Assembly (NCBI GenBank): GCA_029204225.1
Contig: CM055110.1
Location: forward strand, 32,612,299 to 32,676,298
Reading direction: 5' to 3'
DNA length: 64,000 nucleotides
Origin: Diphasiastrum complanatum
Lineage: Eukaryota > Streptophyta > Lycopodiopsida > Lycopodiales > Lycopodiaceae
A program made the position numbers and the translations under genes. Each line of letters begins with the position of its first letter. Position 1 is the first letter of the stretch. Of this stretch, positions 54,840-64,000 are shown piece by piece. Under the pieces are notes generated by a model. That model was given only the letters and a program-made list of their open reading frames with translations. It searched no databases and had not been told where the DNA came from.

Positions 54840-56110
54840 ATCAAATTTGATCTATCATGTGTAATGTGATTTAATGCAACTGATAGAGAGTCTGACTGAA
54901 TCAATCTGAATGTACTACACTTGATATTGGTTTAATTTGATCACTCAATTAGCCATGCCAAGTGGTAGACAATAGTTTTAGCTATCTCAAGTGATAGGGA
55001 CCAATTCTATCCATGAGAGATCGAACTCGAGTAATTGGAATGTTCTAACATTGAGATTGGTTCAATTTAGTTACTCGGTGATCTATGTCCAATGATAAGG
55101 ACAAAAATAACAGCATAAGCATCAAACGTGAGCTATTTCGACTGATGTACATGAATGTCCTACACTCGAGATTCCTCTAATTTAAACACTCAATGTCGAG
55201 TGATGATTGACGAGGAACAAAATTGAGACTTCTTGCATGTAGGCATCATATTGAAGTTATGTCAAATGATAAACATCAACTTTCGGCTATCTCAAATAGT
55301 AGGGACCAGTTTTATCGACAATGGATCAAACTTGAGTAATCTGAATGTTATAAATTTAAGATCACTCGAGTTTGATCACTCAATGAACTATGTGGAATAT
55401 TAAGACCAAAATTGCAAGCTACTGTGAGTGAAAAACATCAAATTGTGCCATCTCAAGTGGTAGACATCTAATTTGATCAAACACAATCTGTTAGATCAAA
55501 CATGAGCTACCTCAAGTGATAAACATCATACTTGAGCTATTCATTTTTTGCAGGCTTGTAATTCTCCGAATTCAATCATGCTATGACAAATCTTCAATGA
55601 CAAGGGCTAAAATTGAGCTATCCCGAGATAGATTTAAATTTTGAAAAATCTCATGACATAGAGGTCAATTCCATCAACCAATCAAAATTGACTGATCTCA
55701 CTATTAGTCAATTTTGATCATTGGATGCATGTAGGATCAGATTCAAGCCATTTGAATTTCCTGTTGACCACTCATTGGGTAATATTGAGTGATAAAGTCC
55801 AAAATCTCTCTATCGTGAGTGATACTAGACATCAATTTTGAGCTATATTCTCAAACTTAATCACTTTATGAGAAATCTAGAGGGACAAGCACCACCAATG
55901 AACTTTTTCCCTAAGATGCACAATGAATTTCAAATATGTTGTGTGATAGGGATAAATTTCATTGACAAGGGCCTGAAGTCGAGCTATCTTAATTTCCTAG
56001 AGTTGGGATAGGTTGAGTTTGATCACTTGATGAGCCATGTCAAATGACAAGTCACAAAGTAGCACGTTAGCATCAAATTTTGGCTTTCTTGAGTGGCACC
56101 AAATTTGATC
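54840..56110. repeat. Degenerate tandem-like array, left part
   Basis: Words such as GAGCTATCTC, AAGTGATAGGGACCAA, TTTGATCACTCAATGAGCC and AAACTTGAGTAATCTGAATG recur in irregular order and spacing (for example 54977, 55074, 55290, 55375). The same vocabulary makes up 59060-62400. No open frame. An old, scrambled satellite or minisatellite is the simplest reading. Confidence 0.6.
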
Positions 56111-56641
56111 TATTTAAGTTTTGTAAGCTCAACATAGCTCAAAGTCTCTATTGGTCAGTATCTTACAGTAGCTATAATTCTTGAACCCAGTCTCGGTTGC
56201 ATGATCACCTCACTTTCATTCAATTGATTTCTCCCATACAGTTTCCCTGACTCTCATTGAGTTTCCCCCTAAAAGTGACTTAGATTTCGTTAGAAGATGG
56301 CTTTAGTATCCACAAGTGTATACTCAAGTCCAATGTACTGGGGCTTTCTTAGAAAGTGCCATTACAAGGGCATAATCACGTTAGATATTTATTCATAATC
56401 ACGAGATTTGCATCATAAACTTTATCCTTACGTTAATAGGAACAACTCAGAATTCTGTTGCAACATCCAACAATTCATGGAAAATCAATCTTTTATGCAG
56501 ATTAATCTGGACCAGGTGGCACAACACATTTCTTGTCAATGTTGTGGGTGCAAGCTAGATTGATAGTGCACCTACTTTTGTTCAGATTCACCATCATTTT
56601 GTCATATCACTTGCTAATTGTCCATGAAGTTTATCAGAGAT
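56111..56641. other. No gene recognised
   Basis: Between the array and the family 1 LTR; no coding or repeat match seen. Confidence 0.35.
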
Positions 56642-57336
56642 TGTGAAAGTACTATACTTTAGGACCATAAATGGATCTACAAAAGATCCACAAGAGTGAT
56701 TGGATGCTTGCTTAACAATCTAACAAAAAACTAGACACAGAAAAGTTGATCTAGATTGGCAATTTGACAAACAACAAGCATTAACAATCAAAAGCATTGA
56801 TAAACATTGAAATCTGAGCCCACAAGTGTGTACTACAGGCTGTAGTACGGCCTTCAACCTGAGAAACAAGTTGAAATTGATTTGGTTTCATTTGGATCAC
56901 AAAAACTCAATGTACATAGTGAACTAGCTTGAGATTGCCAATGAGCTCCAAAATTTTTCTATCTTCTCACAATGGAGAGAGGGAATACATAGCAAATTCG
57001 ACTTCCTTCTTGAAGTTAGGTGGATTTCCAGCATGTAATAAGGAAGTTAACTCACTCTCCTTGACCTAAAATGAAACCCTAGTCTATTTCCTAGAGTTAT
57101 GCTTGGTAGGTAGCTAGTTGGTCAAATTTTCACCTTAAACTTAGGTGTAGGTCCTATAAAGTAGGGATGACCACCAAATAGACATGACCAACTCTCTTGA
57201 CTTGACCTAACCTACATTAGGATGGGTTTCCCATGTGGCATCATGGCCTCACATGTGTGGGACCCACTTGTGTACACAATTTACACTATTCTACATGGTT
57301 TTGATCAAGCTAGATTTGCCAATTTTTTGCAATTCT
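56642..57336 (-). repeat. Family 1 LTR, apparently solo, outer end replaced by (GA)n
   Basis: Plus strand starts TGTGAAAGTACTATACTTTAG, collinear with 1078-1778, and ends GCAATTCT where the complete LTR reads GCAATTCTTCACA. The last five or six bases are missing and a (GA)n tract begins 2 nt later. No PBS precedes it on the left (TTATCAGAGAT), so it is not the 5' end of an element. A solo LTR with a lost terminus, or a truncated fragment. Confidence 0.88.
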
Positions 57337-58918
<1,582 letters not shown>

Positions 58919-59059
58919 GAGGCGCGCTCTTTTACACTCGATTTTGTTCAGTTCCAAACATTACTATGACATTAATCAACTGTCCTCAAGGACAAGTTTT
59001 TGTGCACATCCCCATCTCTTGTAGTCGAAGGAGACAAACTCGAGCTAAACTCGATGTTG

Positions 59060-62000
59060 GACAATAAGTATGAATCAAATTTGCCTTTCAAAGCAACGCA
59101 GACCAAAATTGACTTTTCTGATATGTACGCATCGTACTCCAACTGTCGCGGGTGATCTACATCAAGTTTTAGCTACATGGAGTGATTTCTCAATGGGCTA
59201 AGCCGAGTGACGAGTGATTGGTACCAAAATCAAGCCATTTAAATGTCTTGAAGTCAAAATTCTACTAATTTCATCATTCAATGGACAATCATGAGTGATG
59301 AAGGCCAAAAATCCAACTATCTTGAATGCTAAGTAGCACCTTCAGGCTATCTCATGTGATAGGAATCAAATTTTATCAACAAGTCGTGGAATGCGATCAA
59401 TTTGGATATACTAAACTCGATGCTAGACAATAAGGATGGATCGATGAGCCATGTGAAGTAACATGGACCAAAATTGACTTTTCTCATATGTATGCATCAT
59501 ACTCAAACTGCCACGGGTTGTTGACATCAAATTCAAGCCATCTTGTACGAGACAATTCCATCTGTAAGGGTCAAAACTTATCGTCCCAAACTTTAGATTG
59601 ATCAAGTCCAGTCACTCAATCACTTTGATTACTTCAACATCAAATCTAAAGTTATCTTGTGTGATAGGAGGTCCGAAGTCGACAAATCTTGATATACTGG
59701 ACTTGAAATTGGTTGAGTCTAATCACTTGATCAGCCATGTCAATTGATAAGCAACAAAATCACATGTTAGGCATCTAATTTGATATATGTTGAGTGATAG
59801 GCACCAACAAATACAATCATTCAATGTCTTTAAGTCAAAATTCAAGTAATAAGCACCAAAATCACATGCTAGGCATTGAATTTGAGCTATTTTGAGTGAT
59901 AGGTACCAAATTTGAGTGACAAGGGCCAAAATGGGGCTATTTACTTTGATAGACATCTAGTTTGAGCTATCTCATGTGATGTTGGTCAATTATGATCACT
60001 CAATGAGCTATTTGAAGTGATGGACACCAAGATCAATTTATCTCGCATGTAAGCATTGAATTCAAGTGACTTGAATGTTCTAAACTCATGATTCCACTAA
60101 CTTGATCTCTCAATGGACAATATCTAGCTATAATAAGGGCCAATATTGCAGTATTTCAAGTTGTCTATATTTTGAGTTATATCATGTGGTCCCTTGTCTA
60201 TTCCGTTGATAAGGGATAAAAAAATTATCCATGCACAATGAATTCCAGTTATCTCTTGTGATAGGGATAAATTTCATTGACAAGGGGTTGAAGTCGATCT
60301 ATCTTAATGTCCTATACTTGGCATTGGGTGACAAGCTGCAAAATTGCACGTTAGGCATCAAATTTTGGCTTTCCTGAGTGATAGGCACCAAATTTGATCT
60401 ATTTGAGTTTTGTAAGCTCAACCCAAATCGGAGTCGGTCACTCTATCTTGCAACGTGGAGTGACAAGTGCCAAAATGGGATTGTTAACATTGATAGACAT
60501 CAAATTTGAGTTATCTCATGTGATGTTTGTCAACTATGATCATTCAATGGGCAATGTCAAGTGACAGGGACCAAAAGCAACATGTAAACATCATATTAAA
60601 GCTACTTGTTGTGCTAAACTTGTGATTCCTCTAACTGGATCTCTCAATAGACAATCTTGAATGATAAGGGCCAACATTGTGCCATCTCAAATGATAGAAA
60701 ACAATTTTGAATTATATCGTGTGGTACGGGTCAATTCCATTGATAAGGGATAAAAATAATCAATTTGAATGTACTAAACTCCATATTGGTCAATTTTGAT
60801 CAGTCGATGATCTAAGTAAAGAGAAAGACATTGAATTTGGGCTATCCCAAGTGATAGGTACCAAAGTTGAGCTTTCACAATGCCTCAAAGTCAAAATGTT
60901 GCAAATTTCATCACTCCATGGACAATCTCAAGTGAAAAAGGCCGAAAATTCAACTATCTTCAGTAACAGATAGCAAATTTGAGCTAGGTCATGTGATAGG
61001 AATCAAATATCATCAATAAATGGTGGAACTTGAGCAAAGTTGATGTACTAAACTTGATGTTGGACTATAAGGATGAGTCAATGAGCCATGTAAAGCAACG
61101 TGGACCAAAATTGACTTTTCTCATATATGCACATCATACTCAAAGTTTTCACGGGCTAATTCCATTGATAAGAGATAAAAAATAATCAATGTGAATGTAA
61201 TGAACTGCATATTGGTCGATTTTGATCACTTGATGAGCTAAGTCAAGAGAAAGGCATCAAATTTGGACTATTCCAAGTGATAGGTACAAAATTGGAGCTA
61301 TGTGAATGTTTCAAAGTCAAAATTTTGCTAATTTTATCACTTGACGGATAATCTTGAGTGATAAAGGCCAATAATTCAACTATCTTTTGTGCGATAGGTA
61401 GCAAATTTGAGCTATCTCATGTGATAGGGATCAAATCAATAAGTGGTGGAACTTGAGCAATGTGGATGTATTAAACTCGTCGTTGTACAATAAGTATGAA
61501 TCAATGGGCCGTGCAAAGCATCACATACCAAAATTGACTCTTCTCAAACTGTCACGGGTGATTGAAGTCAAATTTGATCTTTCGTTGTTCCACATCGAAT
61601 TGCATGCAACATTCATTTGCTTTCCACCCAAACACTCTGAAGCACTTATCATAAGTTATCTCGAGTGGTACGAGCCAATCAATAAGAGATCAAAACTTTG
61701 GGCAAAAATTGAATGTCCTAAACTTGAGTTTCATCGAGTGATAATAATTCAAATCAGACTTGTAGGATAGGCATATCAATCTATCTAGAGCAATAAACGT
61801 CAAATTTGAGCTATTTTATTGTTTTGAATCAAATACTCCTCTGATTTGATCACCTGATCGACAATTTCAAGTAATAAGGGCCAAATTGACATCTCTCGAG
61901 TGATTGGCATCAACTTTGAGCTATCGCAAGTGATTTACATCAATTTGAGCCATCTCAAGTGATAGGGGCCAATTCCATCAATGAGGGACCAAACATGTGC

Positions 62001-62400
62001 AATCTAAATTTTTGATCCAGTTCGATCACTTGATGAGCCATTTCAACCGGTAAGGGATAAAAAATCACAACACATGCATCAAACATGAGCTATCACAAGT
62101 GATAAACATCAATTTGAGCTATTTGCCTTTAATTTTATCACTCATTGGGCAATTTTGAGTGATAAGGTCCAAAATCAAGCTACCTCGAGTGATAGACATA
62201 TAATTTGAGCGATCTCATAAATGGGGGTCAATTTCATCAATAAGGGATCAAATTTAAGCAAACTAGATGTGCTAGATTTGATGTTCATTGAATTTGATCA
62301 CGAAATGGGCCATGTCAAGTGATAAGGACCTAAAGTACACGTTGCACATTGAATTTGAGCTATCTTAGTCATTTGTATAAAATTTGAGCCATTATAGGTT
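59060..62400. repeat. Degenerate tandem-like array, right part (about 3.3 kb)
   Basis: Repeated variants of (A)AATTTGAGCTATCTC followed by AAGTGATAGGNACCAA, GATCACTCAATGAGCCATG and ATCAATTTGAATGTACTAAAC run through the whole region. Longer units also repeat: the block from AAACTCGATG to AATTGACTTTTCTC(A) and CACGGG occurs near 59047-59150, 59412-59520, 61048-61150 and 61470-61565. Spacing is irregular. No ORF above about 100 codons. I see no transposon domain. Confidence 0.7.
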
Positions 62401-63812
62401 ATGAGTCTATCAAATAATATTCTATAGGTGTTCAGTTTCATATAAATTAGCTAGTTTAAGGTTTTAGAAAGAATTAGTTTGGCTCTAGCTTTAATACATT
62501 CTTTGAGTGACCCATAATGAAGTTTTAAGAGAATGCATGCCATTTTACAAAGATCATACAATTATTTCTTAATCATTATTAAATTCTAATATATATGAAA
62601 ATGTACTATTTTAAAATTTTGATATTGATTATTGCATCACTCTAATTTTGTGTGTTTTATAGTTGTCAATTTTTTTTAAATCGTGCCTTTGCATCATGCA
62701 TCTCATTTTGGACTTAATTAAGTTATGTGAACGTAAGCTCTACATGGATCTACCTACTTTACTACACATACATTTCTTGCATATGAAAACAATAAGCAAA
62801 CAATTCCCTGCTTTTCAAAAAAGTAGTTGTTTTTTAAAGGGTCAACTTGCTGTAAATTTTCTGCGAAGACAGTTTTTGGAGAAAGATGTTCGCTCCATTC
62901 CTATACTCTGATGGCTTTCCCAAACACATACCCAAAGTTTGAATCAATAAAAACCCTATTGAAAAATGATAAATGCCTTATTAAGCTTTGTATCAAAATT
63001 TGAGTCTCGAATAGATTTCTTTTTAGCCTTCACCTTATAGGATCAGTAGGCTTTTGGCCCATGAGTTGCTAAAAAGCCTACAATTTTTTTTATAGGTTTT
63101 GTGTTAAGTTGAAAAAATAAATTTCGACAAGCACTCTGACTCAATGCCCATGTTGTAAATATGTTGAAAAAAAATGCAAACTTGTCACCATTTAATGTTA
63201 ATGAGGATAGGGTCTACCTAAAAAATATGAGTGGGATTATAATATAGAAGAAATTTATTTATAATTCAAAATGTATTTAGAAAATAAAATGTTATTAAAC
63301 TGAAACATATACATTTTGAAACTGGAAAAACTTCCTAGCTAAAAATGGTACAAATGTACCTAGGAAATTAAGGTTCTTCCTACAAAGTGATGCACATGCA
63401 TTTTCTAACTAGAAAAAAAGCTTTCCTAGTTAAAAGAGGTCCAAATCCACTTTTTAAGTAGGAAAAATCATGTGCAACTAGGAAATCTTGTTTTTACCCT
63501 ATATAGGATCTGATCAAAAGTTCTCTGTGTCCGTGAATGTTAACTATTGCAGCAGAATGTTATATAGGAATATCTGCTTACATTAAACTGAAGATATGCA
63601 TACCTTATTGGTTTCTTGGTATGTGACCACACATGGCTGTTTGTCCCATAGAATACGTAATGGATACCTTGTGGCATATTATGCCCATTTTCAAATAAAT
63701 TAAAAAGCAGAAAATGCATGCATTTTTTTCAAAGGCAGATTCTGCTTTTTTTTTTTTTGCATGTCTGTGCCCGTCCGTACGGATTCCGTACAACTGCCAC
63801 GTGGCACATTTT
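62401..63812. other. No gene recognised; A+T-rich
   Basis: Short related phrases TTCCTAG(C/T)TAAAA and CTAGGAAAT recur between 63320 and 63490 in both orientations. No coding support. G+C rises briefly near 63765-63800 (GTCCGTACGGATTCCGTAC, a short palindrome). Confidence 0.4.
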
Positions 63813-64000
63813 GTTGAGAGAGATTCAAATTTGAACTTTGGGTACATTGAATCTAGACCCAAAAACAGTAGGGTTTACATTTTGGAGGGAAACCCAAGTG
63901 GCCAAATAGGGTTTGGAAACTCTATACAAGGATGTAACTCGTGGAGAGACACATCTTCTCTCTTCTCTCTCTCATTTCATCATTATACATGGTTCTCTTT
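63813..64000 (+). repeat. Family 5 LTR fragment at window edge
   Basis: From GAGAGAGATTCAAATTTG to the end it matches 37790-37980 and 42352-42542. The first 170 bp of the LTR are absent; CACATTTTGTT precedes it directly. CTCTATACAAGG replaces the CTCTATAAAAG TATA site. The window ends inside the LTR. Confidence 0.9.

Noticed and set aside
59060-62400. The repeated phrases as a CRISPR-like or regular satellite array
   Set aside because: Spacing is irregular, units are heavily diverged, and the genome is plant nuclear DNA.

Overview
This is plant nuclear DNA, A+T-rich and almost entirely repetitive. The sequence shows at least eight families of Ty1/copia LTR retrotransposons, with intron-free gag-PR-IN-RT-RNaseH reading frames, 12-nt primer binding sites complementary to plant initiator tRNA-Met (TGGTATCAGAGC), 5-bp target duplications, nested insertions, solo LTRs, long (GA)n microsatellites and a degenerate satellite-like array. 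I see no intact host gene, rRNA, tRNA gene or CRISPR array. The density and nesting fit a large, transposon-rich plant genome (gymnosperm-like is a guess); the species cannot be named.

Layout. 1-1778: left-edge minus-strand element of family 1 (broken gag, PBS, 701-bp LTR), next to a fossil copia fragment (family 7, minus, 1779-4759) that holds an 820-bp solo LTR (3299-4118). 4760-9362: mostly unassigned sequence with short local duplications and a decayed integrase piece near 7806-8042. 9363-15509: complete, very young family 2 element with one frameshift. 16334-19631: family 1 element with 5' LTR, gag and protease, followed by a non-canonical tail and no 3' LTR. 20186-26573: complete family 3 element (minus, LTRs identical by eye), inserted into an older coiled-coil pseudogene (pieces at 20047-20185 and 26574-27807). 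28384 to about 29600: old family 8 gag, PBS and LTR (minus).

30068-42863 is a nest. An old family 2 relative (RT piece up to 30568, continuing 36481-37621) received a decayed family 4 element (30569-36480) in its RT gene, and a family 5 element (37622-42839) in its 3' LTR. Family 5 is the most unusual object here: a normal gag-protease followed by about 800 codons of open frame, broken by a single stop, that only loosely resembles or appears to permute copia pol. 42864-43309 is a truncated family 6 LTR. 43310-44180 is a second family 7 fossil in opposite orientation to the first and sharing a premature stop with it. About 3.1 kb of non-coding sequence follows.

47664-53939: complete family 6 element (6.3 kb) with two 1-nt frameshifts and one nonsense codon. 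53940-62400: no gene recognised; degenerate tandem-like arrays (54840-56110 and 59060-62400), a family 1 LTR ending in a 247-bp (GA)n tract, and a second 168-bp (GA)n tract. 63813-64000: start of another family 5 LTR, cut by the window edge.

The genes work only as retrotransposon machinery: Gag packages RNA, protease cleaves the polyprotein, RT/RNase H copies RNA primed by tRNA-Met, and integrase inserts the copy with 5-bp duplications. No element here has a fully intact reading frame, yet two (families 2 and 3) have almost or fully identical LTRs, so they were probably mobilised in trans. A shared sequence theme is the palindrome TTCACACGTGTGAA and close variants, recurring in LTRs of otherwise different families.
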